A stretch of DNA of 64,000 nt. It comes from Alisma plantago-aquatica (lineage: Eukaryota; Streptophyta; Magnoliopsida; Alismatales; Alismataceae). Under the pieces are notes generated by a model. The model searched no databases and was not told the DNA's origin. It saw nothing but the letters and a program-made list of their open reading frames with translations. Location of the stretch: positions 1,332,078,415 to 1,332,142,414 of the forward strand of contig OY856409.1 of assembly GCA_963693085.1 (NCBI GenBank), given 5' to 3'. Shown here piece after piece: positions 11,841-25,425 of this stretch (the stretch's first letter is position 1; every line of letters begins with the position of its first letter). Position numbers and translations under genes: made by a program.

Positions 11841-13995
11841 TGGAATGCAGGAGTTCAATACATGGATGGCAGAGCGTGGCGGGTGACGGCGGTGATATCA
11901 TGATGTCCGTGATAGACAGCAATACAATTTATAAAGACAAATACCATAACAAATGCAGAATAAAAGATTTGACTATTTAATTAACACCTATTAACATATG
12001 ACTACCTGTAGTGAGAAAGATGTGGGACAACGGGCCCCTAAGGCTGTGTTATTAATTGTATATTTCATCCACTAGAGTATTCGCTTTTTTTCGTTATTGC
12101 AGGTCAACTACATTTAGTTGTACCACACAGACATCACCAGGCAATTATTTATGCACATCATATTTAAAACGGCTCATTGTAACCATCACATTACAACACA
12201 ATTAGCGTATAGTTGCACATCATATCTCCAACTGTACATATTTACAAGTGTGAATGTATAACCAACATGGAACGTCTATAGATGAGAATACCTACAGGCG
12301 GGTATTATTTTGACAACTTGCATAGCACTATCATACATAACGGGTACATAAGACTATAATTTATGTCTTCAACTAGGTATTTCGTTCACTCGATACGGCC
12401 AAGTAACAACAACACGCCATATTTAGCAACTAGTTACATGGATTTTAACATAATCCTACCAATTTTTCATGACGAAGAGATTTTATCTGTAATCTGGACC
12501 TAATTTGCTCACCAATCAGATTCCAAATCACCAAGGTCGTTCTTCAACAATTCCAATTTCATAAGTTTCAGATGCAAGTCATGCACACATATACACTTGA
12601 TGCATCAATTTTTATAAACATGCATCCTAGTTTATTAATAGTCAAAACTAGTGAATGAAATATCAAATGCATAATACAAGCTACATTGTACTTAAAATAG
12701 CAGTGAAGTAAGAGATACAATATAAGGATTTTTTTTGGAAGTAAGGTAATACATTGATTGAAAAAAATAGCAAAGCATAAACATGCGACTCTTGAACCCA
12801 CTTGAAAAAGTGTATATAATTTTTTTTTATACTGATAATATACTACAAAATCCCAAAACCTTTCGATTTGCAAATCAAGGAATGTGTTTATATAGTTGTT
12901 CAATTTGACAATCCAAGTAATCTCCTTGGATATCTTATTGAACATCTTCCTTTGTCATGAATCATATCATTCCATTCTTTCCAGATGCAACAAACCCCTA
13001 CAAAACATAGGCTACCAATACTTCTCATAGTCGTGAGTCTCTTGTCCAAGAACCATTTGATCGCGTCCTCCATTTCATTGGGTGGACTGCCTTCCCAACT
13101 ATTCATCAATGATGTACGAAACCAATTATACAGAGCGATCTTACATCTAAGGAAGAAGAACATGATGAGATTCATCAAAATCATTGCATAGGACATAAGA
13201 GGAACCCATTTGTAACCCCATTCTCTCATCATGTCATAGGTGGTGAGTTGACTTTGTATGGCCCTCTATGCAAAGGTGATCAACTTAGAAATAGAACCTT
13301 TGGACCAATTAAGCTCATTCCATGGGGCCTGCTCACCATAGGTAAGGTGCCACAAGTTGCATGTTGAACTAAGGAGACTCCACCCACCAATGTCCTCACA
13401 AGAGTGCACATTTTTATCTCCTCCAGCCTAGTATAAGAGTAACCTTTATGTATTCTAGTGGGGAAGGTCCAAGACAATACTCCAAAGTTACTCGTTAGTC
13501 TATACCTCTTGTTATCACAAGATTTGGAGATGTATAAATTGGATTTTACATCACTCACTTACAACCTAGTGAGTTTGTCAAATCATGCCAGAACCTATTT
13601 TAACACCATGAGGCTTTCCATATACCTAGTTGAGAAGAGAAGGATGTCATAAATAAAGATCAAATGTGGTATGAACTTGGTGCCTTTAATGTTGTTGATT
13701 ATGATCTTTTTGTTGTCTTCTAATTCATTAATCATTTTGGTGAGGCTCTCCATCACCATGGTGAAGAGTAGAGATGATAGAGGGTCACCTTGTTTTATCC
13801 CATTAGTAGCAATGAACATGTCCTGAGGAACCAAATAAAAGAACGAAGTGGTTTGGGTACATTATTGTATCAAGCTCATCCATCTATCCTAAAATTTACA
13901 GAGCTCATTATGTCCATGGGGTAACCCATCTCACAAAGTCATAAGCCTTGGAGATACAATGCTTCAACAAGATTTGGAGATAAGTTTTACACTTG
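11841..13995 (-). pseudogene. LINE ORF2 and 3' region (copy L1b)
   Basis: Minus-strand LINE. The RT core (13,834-13,595) has ATNGIKQGDPLSSLLFTMVM followed by a decayed YADD box (LIFIYDILLFSTRY). The next segment (13,558-13,280) joins the 'FPTRIHKGYSYTR' stretch directly to 'EIKMCTLVRTLVGG', so about 1 kb of ORF2 present in copy L2 is missing. The C-terminal reverse-transcriptase zinc-binding-like domain (13,232-12,900) contains WKEWNDMIHDKGRC. Below 12,900 the sequence is non-coding but still matches copy L2 down to about 11,845. Inactive. Confidence 0.8.
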
Positions 13996-16900
13996 ATCCC
14001 CGTAAGAAATTATGTAGCTAGAAGTGAGAAAAATAAGGAATTGAAGTGTCTGCAAGAAACCATAGATTTATTCAATCATTAGAATAATGAATTTAAATCA
14101 ATTTGGCAGTACTTAAACTCATAGCCATATTCATAAACTAGTATGATACAAATTAATTAATCAAAATTCTTGATAATCTTTTGTCACACCTAGTGTAGAA
14201 TTGCTTAAATTGTTTGCTACATTTTTATTCACATGACTCATATATTTTCCTTTATTAATTATCCATAATATTCTTGAAAATGTATTCATTGTTTAGTTAA
14301 GATGTATACGTTCTTGATTTCCTATAGATTTATGCGTATTTCAATATTTCTGGTTAAGTTTCAACATGTGATGTCTTTTCGTGTTTCATAGTAGACAACC
14401 TACAACTATGGATTCAGGCATCTATTTTTCACCCTAAGGCCTTATTTTATCCATATTCATTTTATTTTCATTGTTATAATCCAAATACCTCACTATTGTA
14501 GGGCATTAGTATGTCAAAAACTCCTTGTGTCTGTATTACTTCAACATATTTTTAGTAGTATGTTATTAGATATCCTACTTCTTATGGACCCCAATGTATA
14601 TTGTTTCATGTGATACAAATTGTAGTTCTTGACTATATGAAACCATTATCTATAATTTCTTTATAATTTTTCCTATATTTTGAATGTGGATAACCTCATA
14701 TTTAAAGTGGTGTATGTGTCTTATGTTATCTAATACTTGTGTAGTTATCAAGTTTTTTCTATCATTAGTTGTCTGTGTTTGTTCAAATATATACCAATAG
14801 AAAAAAAAATTAGGAAGTGACTTTTTTTTCTCTTGTACTTTTCCTCGATATTTCTAAAGTATGTATGTATGAGAAAAATGAAATGTAACATGCATGATCA
14901 CTGAGTTCAAATACTATTCTATACAAATATATACAACTTTTACATATATGAAAACAATTATCAATGTCATAATCATGGCCAATATGAAGTAAAGTGCCTA
15001 TTTTGGCTATAGAAATGCAAGAAACCCCTTGAAAAGAGGTTTTCGAGTCTATTTTGATTCCTTCTATTGTGATATTTTCAAAAATCTTCTTACATGATTT
15101 TTTTGAAATGGTTAACTGATCAAAATTCATACTTATGGTTCCAAAATGTTATATATTGTGCAAATAAGTAATCATGATTCTTATATCCACTCAAGAATCA
15201 TATCACTTGTAATAAATATGAAAAATAACTTCATATAATTTAATAAAGATGTTGTGGGGTTGATAAATCAAATATGAAATATTCACTAGACCATTAATAT
15301 ATATTAGAAATAATATGGGAAATATGTTGATGTGGAATGTAGATAGTGTTGGTCATGATGAATCATCTCTTAGGGTCATTTTAGGATTTAATAACCATAG
15401 TCTCTTATTATTGAGGTTGATATTTAAACCATATCTCTATATTGGTCCATGTATACCTATCTTGCCTAGGCTCTTTCACCTAGTCTTGACTCCAATATAT
15501 ACAAGATCTACTCTTTTAATTTGGAACTCAATTTAGGTACACTTTAACACATATTGTCCATGATAATGGTATTGATGATTGTATTCATAAGTTTTAAAGC
15601 TCGGTAGATGATAGTGTTTGAACTCAGTGATCATGTATGTCATGTTTTTATTTTTATAAATGTATATGATTTAGAAATTTTGAAAAAAATAAATCATGGA
15701 AAGATTACATGAATTATTCCCCATCACTTATATGGGTGTGAGTAGGGTCTTTGCATAGGGAGTAGATTCATAATTGACTCTCACCTATGTGGATAAGATT
15801 AGGGTCAGTGCATACATAATACATGCAATTATATGTACACCTACATGTGTAGAGAGGATCTAATGCATAGAGAGTGAATCCCCTAAACCTTTAGGTCGGA
15901 GAGTATCATGCATTATTACATTGTCATGACCATATCTATGGTATAACTAAAATACGCAATATAAAATATTTTTGTTTTATAAAAGATGCAACTATTAAAA
16001 TTAAATTTCCTTGCTCATATATTTATACCCAAAAAATATAATATTATGCCAATTCATTTATTTTATCAATAGCATATCATTAAATTCACAACAATAGTTA
16101 GGTAATGAATGGTGATGGATGAAGTCTAGTATACATGTTTCTTTCTCTCTTCTAGATATTTATGCTACATGTTGGAATCATGAACAAGAATCACCAAATT
16201 GGAACTTCATTAGGGTTAACTAATTGAAAGGAAATGATATAGTTCATTCTTTTATCTCATGCAATCTTCCTTTTGTTGACATCATGCCCCATTGTAAACC
16301 TATTTTTCTCATTTAATACGGACATCATTATTGTTTTTCTATTACATATGCGTGTGTGACATATTAAGCCACTTATGGAGGGGAGCAATAAGTCCATTAA
16401 CATCGTCTACCAGACATCATGATTGAGATAGGTTGGATAAATTGTTTCATGAAAACATGTCTCACTAATATATGATGGAAATAAGGATGATTATTACATT
16501 CAGGCCTGTGTTTGCAAGGAATGTGACCCCTCCTTTTGCATGCATAAAAGATCATCCTAATTTATTTTCCCTTCTCATAATTTCCCACAAAAGTAATTAG
16601 AGGAGGATGTGCAATAATTGAATGCCCCTTGAGTATGAAGATGGTCACTAATCTAGGAAAGTTGATATAATGGTAACCATAATATCCAGAGGAGCATCTT
16701 GGATGGATGCCCTCCATTAATTCAAATTTTGACCATTAGACATGCATCCTCCTATCATGGCCTGAGGTAATAATCACCATGATATCTTGTGGGTTGTCTA
16801 GATAGGTGCCCCTCCTCTAGTTCAAATTCATACCATTAGACACGTAGCCTCCAATCCACAACTTGAGATCATGCATGTGATCAATAGGTTGTGCATCATG

Positions 16901-19690
16901 AGGGTGCTCCTACTGACTTTGTAAGAAAGTATTAAACCATTATGTAGTGAACTGAACAAACTATGTAGAAAATGTGGAGTGGGGCTTGCACCTGGGGCAA
17001 CCTATTTAATAGGTCTTTTAAAAAATTACAATCAATGAAAAATAGCAGATTGGACCACAAGAAAGATCCCTAAAAGGATGGTGTGTGCATCTTGGGGGAT
17101 GCCTGACATCAAAAATTACAATAAAAAGGAAGATGATCATAATGCCAAAAAAAAAACAAATTGGGTGGGCACACACCTAGAGTGTGAGCCAACTCTGAGA
17201 TCCCCAAAGAACATATCTGCAAAATAAAAACCTCCAAACTCATCCATGACATTGACTGATAAGATTGTATGTGGCCAAGGAGGACATCCAGAACAAGATG
17301 AGAAAAAAAATAAAAAAACCTCAAACTCATCAAGATAGTTAGAAACTTTGTCTCTAGTCCCCAATAGAGTCATGAGAATGGTTTTGGTTAATTTCAAACA
17401 CCAAATCAAGCATTCATCTCAATGTGTACAAAGACTACTAAAAATGAGGCTGAAGATAGAGTCACCACTATGTTAGTAAGGGAAATGAGAAAAATCCTTA
17501 ACAATATCAATAGGAATATGGATAAGGAATGAATTGACGATGAAAGGTAAACATTAGGAACCGACTTACATGTGGGGAAGGTATTAGGCACCCCCTCTTT
17601 GTATTGCCATACAAGCTAGGTAAAAATGAGAAATTTTGTGTTGTAAACTTAGACTAGTTGAAAATTACAGATAAAATGGTACATGATGTCAATTTCTCAA
17701 CAAGGGAGTTAATATAGAAAAAATCATAAAGAGATGATTGATCTATGGTTCTCATATCATTACAACATGTTGGGATCAGAAAACTAGAGTGAGAAAGGCT
17801 TAATTGTGGCTAGACCCACTCTACCTTGCTAATATGTTGTAATGGTGAAAGAGGATCATTTTCCTTTGTTTCTTACCAAAGGAAACGAGTGAAGATCAAT
17901 GGGAATTTGTCTTACCTCTAACATCTCAATGACTGCCATCCTTAAGGGATTTTCTACTATTTTAGATGTTGAACGTGATGTTTTGGATTCTCTAGTCTTA
18001 GGGACATCTCTCCTAATGTTTGATAGGTTGTAAGACATACAAATGGTGGATGGGGTCATTTTTGAGTGGATGGGTCTAATATTAGGGTAAGGGTTGTGTG
18101 AAAACAAGATTCCTTCACAATTAAGCAAAAAATCCTAGAAGGGGGAGGGGCATGCAACTTGAGGTGCCCCAATTTGTAATGAATTGTAGAAGGACCACTT
18201 AAGAGATCCCGCCTACCTAGAACAAGGGGCAAGGAAAGTGGTGCATACACTTGGGAGGGGCAAATCATGGGTCCTCTAAAAAGGTTACAAAAAATGTTCC
18301 TTGATCGTTTCATGATGGAGTCTAGCACTCCAAAGTGGAGTGTTCCCTTGTTGCATGTCCAACCTAACCTTGATCTTCATGAATTCTCTTCTAAGCTAAG
18401 ATGGTAAATGATTATGAGTATGATTATGAGTGTGACAAGGAGATAGAAAACAATGCATGTTTGAAATGAGCCCACCTAGTTGTAAATTTTAGTAGTTTGA
18501 GTCAGGTAGCTCATTTAGGTGATTTGGATTGGGTTATTGAAAGAACATGTTGTCCTTACAATAGGTTCTTGGTGACAATGTCTAAGCAAAGTAGCTTGAA
18601 CAATGATTATTTAGATATTCATTCTAGTATGTAACCTCAAGATTATGACATATTATTTCCCATATGATTTTGACCTCTAATCAAGATACATATAAGGATC
18701 ATTCTTCTGTAAGTTCATTTAGTATCTATCCATTATCATGATTGTTGAATTGTATTTGATGATTTATCATGCATTCAAAGAAAAAGTATTATGATCTATT
18801 TGGATATATAGAACATTACATGGAATCATCACATCATGTCATGAAGTCCTTCGACATGCATCTCACAAACTTAGATATTAATGTCTCAATTCAAGTCAAC
18901 ATTGAGTGCCTTCCATCTAAATTTTAGTAATTATGGCTACACCCATAGTTTATCACTAAATATGCACTGATTCCAAATATGTGCACATACCTTGATTTGA
19001 TTCATTATCCTCATAATAGTCATTCTCATGATATTTTATGCATTTGAAAATCAACTCAAGCACCATAATTGGATTAAAAATGAGAGATAAATTTTCACTA
19101 TATAGAGATATGCCAAATCTTCCCTCATCCATAAAAGGATACTACCATCCAGATATAAGGGAGTATGCTATTAGAGAGACATTAGAAATTTTATTATAAT
19201 ACATGAGGATGCATGTTGACTAGTATATAGTTTTTCCAATTCCAACTCTCCTCTCAATGGATTACTCCTGAGGGGTTCAAACAACAATCTAATTAGCATA
19301 ACTTGGCACATTCAATGGTGGTTTATCCCATGATACCACTTCCACAATCGATGCATAATATGGGAGTAATTTAGTGATGTGAAGGGAGGATGCTACTTGA
19401 TCTATGCCCATAAATAAAACCATGTGAGGGGTTAAGAAAATAAATAATGGCATGCACAATATGGAGACAATCACATCCTTCCACTCCAACATAGAATGAA
19501 TCTTTAACCAATTCAGTTCTATGAGTGTGAATCAAGTGTAGCATGTCATGAGGTGTATCTATTGGAATAGTTCACAAAGGGTTGTAAACTACAATGTGGC
19601 AGTTCAACCTAAGGCAAGTGAGAACAAATGAAATGTATAAGGTAGACCTTGAGAAACAAATGATAATTTAGATCCTACAATCAAGAAGGA
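13996..19690. other. Long gene-free interval
   Basis: 5.7 kb without a supportable gene. Open frames are short and motif-free. At 16,673-16,870 an imperfect tandem duplication of about 100 bp is visible. Near 17,572 the words GGGGAAGGTATTAGGCACCC resemble a phrase I associate with plant LTR sequences, so an old solo LTR is possible, but I could not define its ends. Confidence 0.45.
16673..16870. repeat. Imperfect tandem duplication, about 100-bp unit
   Basis: Two successive blocks share the order ACCATAATATC / ACCATGATATC, GGATGCCC / GGTGCCCC, AATTCAAATT / GTTCAAATTC, then CCATTAGACATG / CCATTAGACACG and CATCCTCC / AGCCTCCA. They are diverged enough to be old. Confidence 0.5.
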
Positions 19691-19699
19691 GGATCCATA

Positions 19700-22498
19700 C
19701 AATGTACTGCATGAGTTCAATACATGGATGGAAGAGCATGGCATGTGACAATGGTGATATCATGATATCCGTGATAGATAGCGAACCAACATAGTAATCA
19801 ACAGGTGCCCGACTGAATGTTGTAGTGCTACCAGACATGGCAAGATTCTAGAACTCGATAGTTTCTAAAGACAAATATCAAAACAAATGCAAAATAAAAT
19901 ATTTGACTATTTAATTAACACCTGTTAATATATGGCTACGTGTGGTGAGAATGATGTGGGACAAAGAGCCACTAAGGCTGTCCTATTAAGTGTATATTTC
20001 ATCAACTAAAGTCTTCCCTTTTTCATTCTTTTTTGTACCACACAGACATCACCAAGCAATGATTTATGCACATCATATTCAAAAAGTCTCATCATAACCG
20101 TCACATTACAACACAATTTGCATATAGTTGCACATCATGTGACCAACAATACATATTTACAAGTGTGAATGTATATCCAACATAAAACATCTATCAATGA
20201 GATTAGCTATAGGCGGGTATTATTTTGAAAACTTGCATAGCACTATCATGCATATCGGGTACACAAGACTATAATTTATGTCTTCAACTAGAAATTTAGT
20301 TCACCCGATGTGACCAAGTAACACAACACACCATATTGAACAACAAGTTACATGAATTTTAACATAATCCTACCAAATTTTCATGAGAAAGAGATTATAT
20401 ATGTAGTTTAGGCCTAATTTGCATACCAATAAAATTCCAAATCGCCAAGGTCATTCTTCAACAATTCCAATTTCACAAGCCCCAGATGCAAGTTCTGACA
20501 AGTATACACTTGATGCATCAATGTTTAGAAACATGCATCCTAGTTTATAATAAGTCAGAACTAATGTACAAAATATCAAATGAAAAATATGAGCTACATT
20601 TTACTTAAACTAGTACTGAAGTAAGAGATACAATAGAAGGATTTTTTGTGAGTAAGGTAATATATTGGTCGAAAAAAGTAGCCCATCTACAAGGCATAAA
20701 CATGTGACTTTTGACCCCACTACAAAAAGTGTATATAATTTTTTTTTATATCTAGAATATACTAAAAATACCAAAACCTTTTGGTTTGCAAAAATATGAA
20801 ATGTGTTTATATAGTATTTCAATTTGGAAATCCAAGTAATCTCCTTGATATCTTATTGAACGTCTTGCTTTTTTAGGAATTATATCATTTCATTCGTTCT
20901 AGATGCAACAAAGCCATGTGAAACATAGGCTACCAATCCTTATCATAGTCATGGGTCTCTTGTCCAAGATCCATTTGACCGCATCCTCCATTTCATTGGG
21001 TGGTCTGTCTACCTAACAATTCATCAATGATACATGACACTAGTCATAGATAGAAATCTTACATCTAAGGAAGGTGAACATGATGAGATTCATCAAATTT
21101 TTTGCATAGGACATAAGGGAAACCCATTTGTAACCCTATTCTCTCATCATGTCATAGGTGGTGAATCGACTTTGTGTAGCCCTTTATGCAAAGGTGATCA
21201 ACTTAGGAATAGAACCTTTAGACCAATTAAGCTCATGCTATGGGGCCACCTCACCACAGGCAAGATGCCACAACTTACATGATGAACTGAGGAGAGTCCA
21301 CCCACCGAATTCCTCACAAGCATACACATTCTTTATCTCCTATTGCCTAGTATTCATCATCTTCCATACATGTGATTTCCCAATATGGGGGTGTACAGTC
21401 ACTACCTCTTCACTCCCTATACCTCTGATGCACCCATTGAGCCCACAAGCCACGTGGTGTTAAGGTTCCTATCGATCCTCCAGCTAGCACTTATTATCAA
21501 CATGTCACCCATCTTAGAGATGTATAACCTCCCAAAGTTAAAGTGCTTCATAGATTTGTTTCAAGTGATTCCACAGTTTCATCCTCCCCAAAGAAAACTA
21601 GAGACGAGCCTTCAAATTTTGTCATTGGTGATGTTAGGGATCTTGCACATATTCCCCCCTATAATCTAGAATTCTCTTAATCACAAGTCTAATTAGGACC
21701 AATCTCCCTACCATGATAATGAAGATTCCTAACCATCCTTTAATTTTGTCCCATACCTTATCCATGCATGTGTGGTAGTCATTGTTACAATATTTTCCAC
21801 TAGAAAGAGTAACCTCCATGTACTCTAGCGGGGAAGGTCGCATACCATACCCCACCAGAAAGAGTGACCTCCTGCATCTAGTATTCATCATCTTCCATAC
21901 ATGGGATTCCCCAATATGGAAGGTATAGTCACCACCCCTCAACTCCCTATACCTCTCATGCACCCATTGAGCCCACATACCATATGGTAGTCTAAAGCTA
22001 CTATGGATCCTCTTGATAGAACTTCTCCTCAACATGTCTCCCATGTCAGAGATGTATAGCCTCCCAAACTTAAAGGGCTTAGTAATTTTTTCCCGTGATT
22101 TTGTGGGTTTTTACTCCCCAAAGAAAAATTGAGGCAAGCCTTCGAATTTAGTCAGGGGTGATGTTAGGGAACTTGCACATATATCCCCCTCCTAGAATTT
22201 GACACACTCTTAATCACCAATATGATTGGGATCAATCTCCCTACCATGAAGATGAAGATCCCTAACCACCCTTTAATTTTATCCCTTACCTTATCTATGC
22301 ATGCATGGTAGTATTTGTTACAGTATTTCCCACAAGAAAGGGTAACCTCCTTGTATTCTAGTGGGGAAGGTCCCAAACCATACCCCAACGTCTCTTGTTA
22401 GTTTATCCCTCTTGTTATCAAAATATTTTGAGATGTAAAAATTGGATTTTACATTACTCACTTACATCCCAGTGAGTTTGTCAAATCATGAAAAAACC
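19700..22498 (-). pseudogene. LINE ORF2 and 3' region (copy L2), split by element A
   Basis: Minus-strand LINE, the longest copy here. From 22,498 downward it shows the post-RT segment (22,388-22,164, GYGLGPSPLEYKEV and DKIKGWLGIFIFMVGRL), the block MGDMLRRSSIKRIH...WAQWVHERYRELRGGDYTFHIG (22,044-21,880), a second copy of both blocks (21,880-21,310), the zinc-binding-like C-terminus (about 21,310-20,850) and about 1.1 kb of non-coding sequence shared with copy L1b. The upstream RT part is cut at 22,498 by element A and resumes at 46,587. Stops and shifts are frequent. Confidence 0.82.
22494..22498. repeat. Target-site duplication of element A (left)
   Basis: AAACC directly precedes the TG of the left LTR and is repeated at 46,587-46,591 directly after the CA of the right LTR. 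Five bases is the normal Ty3/gypsy duplication size. Confidence 0.85.
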
Positions 22499-23102
22499 TG
22501 TAATGACCTCGCCTCCCAGTAACCCCCATTAAGGGAGACCAATTGGTCAGAGGCGTTATCCCAAAACATGATCAGTGGGTTTTGCAAATAATAAACAATA
22601 ATTAATAAATTCTATAACAACTAAGCATTAAAATGGAATAAAATTTTTATTTTCTCATACCTTGCAAAATATAGGAACTAAGAGACTTTACCCCATATAG
22701 CAACTATCTATCTAAATTCCTCCAATCTTTATTAAGTTTTATTCCATCATTGTCACTTTAAAGGAATATCCATTTTCTTGATAAACCTAAAATGTCAAAA
22801 AATAAAACAGCGGTTAGTATAACAAATTATATTGGTATGTGGGGAAACCAATAATCGAGCATTTAATTGTAACAAAATATTGCAAGAAATTATGATCTAA
22901 CAACACAAACTTTACATTTTAAACATGACTACTCAATCCTTACATACCCTAGCCTCTGTGTTGTCCCTGCAGTGGACATGGATACTACCTCTCATATGGT
23001 AGATCTCAACTAACCCCCATGATCCTACCTTACAGGTAGATCAACACATAAGGTCGTGGAGTCATATGTTCCTACCCAAGGGTATACCAACACATCAACT
23101 CG

Positions 23103-23200
23103 TGATAACTTGATGATCCTACCTCACGAGTAGACCATGTACTAGGTCATCTGATAACCTGATGATCCTACCTCGTGGGTAGACCATGTACTAGGTCATC
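23103..23200. repeat. 49-bp tandem duplication in element A LTR
   Basis: Two 49-base units start TGATAACYTGATGATCCTAC and end CTAGGTCATC. The other LTR carries the same pair at 42,302-42,399, so the duplication predates this insertion. Weaker relatives of the unit lie just upstream. Confidence 0.8.
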
Positions 23201-24587
23201 CTTCTCATCATTAATAAAGCTATCGAGGAGGACCAGGATCTGAACTAGTCATGCACGTATAATTATGGTGGTAGCCATAGTCACTTTATAGTTGCATGAA
23301 ATAAAAGTTAATCAAGCAATTATTTCCAAGCAACTGATAAAACCTCAGGAATTGATGCAAAACTAAAGCGATTTAACAATAAGTTTAACCACATACTTGT
23401 TCTGCTAATTTGAGATAGAAATATTCCAGGAAAGTAGGAAATCCAATCAAGCAAGCAAGCACACATCAAGATCCTGAAATAAGCATATAATTTCCTTTTA
23501 CTACTCATGTTATCAAGTTCTATCCAATCTAACTTGCTTCTTAGGGTTTCTATTTCTGTTTAGGGTTTCACTTGCAATTAAGGTTTTACTATCACTTTCA
23601 TCACTACGAACCCTAAATAAGCAAAACTACTCATAAACCCTAACCATCATATCCTATTTCTCCTAACAGGCTTAGGATCAACATTTATCAAAATATTTCA
23701 ATATATTTTGAATTAAACATAATCATATCTTCTCTTACCCTAAATTAGGGTTTCTAGATACATTATCATATATTCTTGGTTTAAAACCCTAAAACATGCA
23801 ATTTCTCATCTAGATCAGATTCAAATCTACCAATATCATTCAACAGGTTCTTATTACTCAAATTAACCCATTAAGCATCATAGATTCAATCATTAATGTC
23901 AATTAGGGTTTCTAACCAAATTTTAATGCATTTCTCATCAACTTAACATACTTTTGTAATTAGGAGTGAAATCAGGTTCTCAAACTTTATCATGTTCCTC
24001 ATATTTTTCCGAGAAATTTTCATATAATAATTTTAGTCATTAGAGCTTCTTAGCAATCTCTTCAAATTTTGTAAAGGAAAACATTATCTTGGATTATCTG
24101 TTATTTTTAGAAAATCATAGGCTGTTTGATCGATGGTCCACTGGACCAGGCTGGATCTAACGATCCACAAACACATGCCTCACTCACATTTGAAAAGAAA
24201 CAAAAGGAAAATATGCCCTTAAATGGTTTGTACAGACGGGAGGGCAAAGGGGTCTTTTAACCCTAGGTCTTCTTCAACCTCGGGCTAGCTCGCGAGCAGC
24301 CCAGCTAAGTCAACTAAGGGGTTGACTCTGGGCATCAGTGCGTCTGCGATCAAATTGATCAGACCAAGAGCTTCGCCTGGCTCTCTCGAACTCGCCCACC
24401 TCTTCAATTGGTGGTGGGCTTCATTCCTTCACCGCCAGCAAGCTGTCGGCTCTCCGACGAGGTCAATAGGTCAAAGAGGGGGAAGTTCAGGGTAGATTGT
24501 CCCATTGAACTTGCCAACAAATTTGTCATCACTCTCCGAAGATGTGAGGGTAGGTTTTAGGTGCATAGGTACCCTTGAGCGCCCTCC

Positions 24588-24599
24588 CCTATATATAGG
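24588..24599 (-). promoter_or_regulatory. Probable TATA box, element A 3' LTR
   Basis: CCTATATATAGG, about 820 nt from the LTR start in element orientation. The other LTR has CTATATAAAG at the same place (43,784-43,793), and the related element D has ACCTATAAAGG (47,548-47,557). The position is conserved among three diverged LTRs, each followed by GGGG. No transcript evidence is available. Confidence 0.5.
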
Positions 24600-25411
24600 A
24601 TCAACTGTAAGAGTTTGATGGTTTGGGGACTTTTGCGTTAGTCGACGAAACTACCCATAAGTTGGGTTAGTTCTACTCAGAACATACTCCTGAAGGTGAT
24701 GGACTAATCCACACCTCAGATTATTTCATAAAACGTGAGAAAGTTCGAATTCTTTCCCCTCTCCCTTTCCTTCTGTAACTCGGGCTAGACGATTCACAAC
24801 CAACATTTGATCTGTGGTCCCCTGGACCACGCGAGGATCTGATGGCTATCATCGCTCCCTTGTTTCCCTTGTCTTTTAAAATAAGGAAATTATGTGTTAT
24901 TCAAAGGAAACTTGTAAAATATATATCTCTCTCCTCGTTTAGTCATTTTCATTCAAATTTTAAAGGAAACTCTGGCTTGGCATTATCTACTTGTGTATTA
25001 AATTTGAAACCCAAATTCTAAAGGAAAAGGGTATTTCCTTCATAAGCAAGTTATCCTTTATTAATTACCAATTTAATTGGTAATTTCTCTTTTTTATGCC
25101 ATTATCTTGGTATCTTGGACTCCTTGGACCTCAAGGAGCCCTAAAGGAACGAAATCCCCTCTTGGAGGATATTCCCTTGCCTTTTTCTTTATCCTTTCTA
25201 CTTTTCTTATTTATTCATTTATTGTTTGAATTTTCTTTATCTCTTTCTTATTATTAGGCCCAATAGCCAATAAAGCCCACTAAGAAACCAAACAAAGCTA
25301 TAGTAAACGAAATCCATCCAATTCAAACAAATAAAAAATTATTGATTTCATTTATCATTAAAAGGATAAATACAATTTCATTACATAGCTAGGAAAAATG
25401 GGGTTGTAACA

Positions 25412-25425
25412 TCCTTCCCCTCTTA
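25412..25425 (-). other. Polypurine tract, element A
   Basis: On the minus strand TAAGAGGGGAAGGA abuts the 3' LTR start TGTTACAACC. This is the usual site of plus-strand DNA priming and fixes the element's orientation. Confidence 0.8.

Larger units (their letters stand above)
22499..25411 (-). repeat. Element A 3' LTR, 2,913 bp
   Basis: On the plus strand it runs from TGTAATGACC to GGGGTTGTAACA. It matches 41,707-46,586 along its length once the retroposon in that copy is set aside. It contains many AGGGTTT/AAACCCT words between 23,530 and 23,960 and a TATA-like box near 24,590. It is the 3' LTR because the polyprotein remnants and purine tract point to it on the minus strand. Confidence 0.9.

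Noticed and set aside
12568..12945. 125-codon minus-strand ORF
   Set aside because: Lies in the LINE 3' region. The matching frame in copy L2 (20,610-20,822) is broken differently, so it is not a conserved gene.
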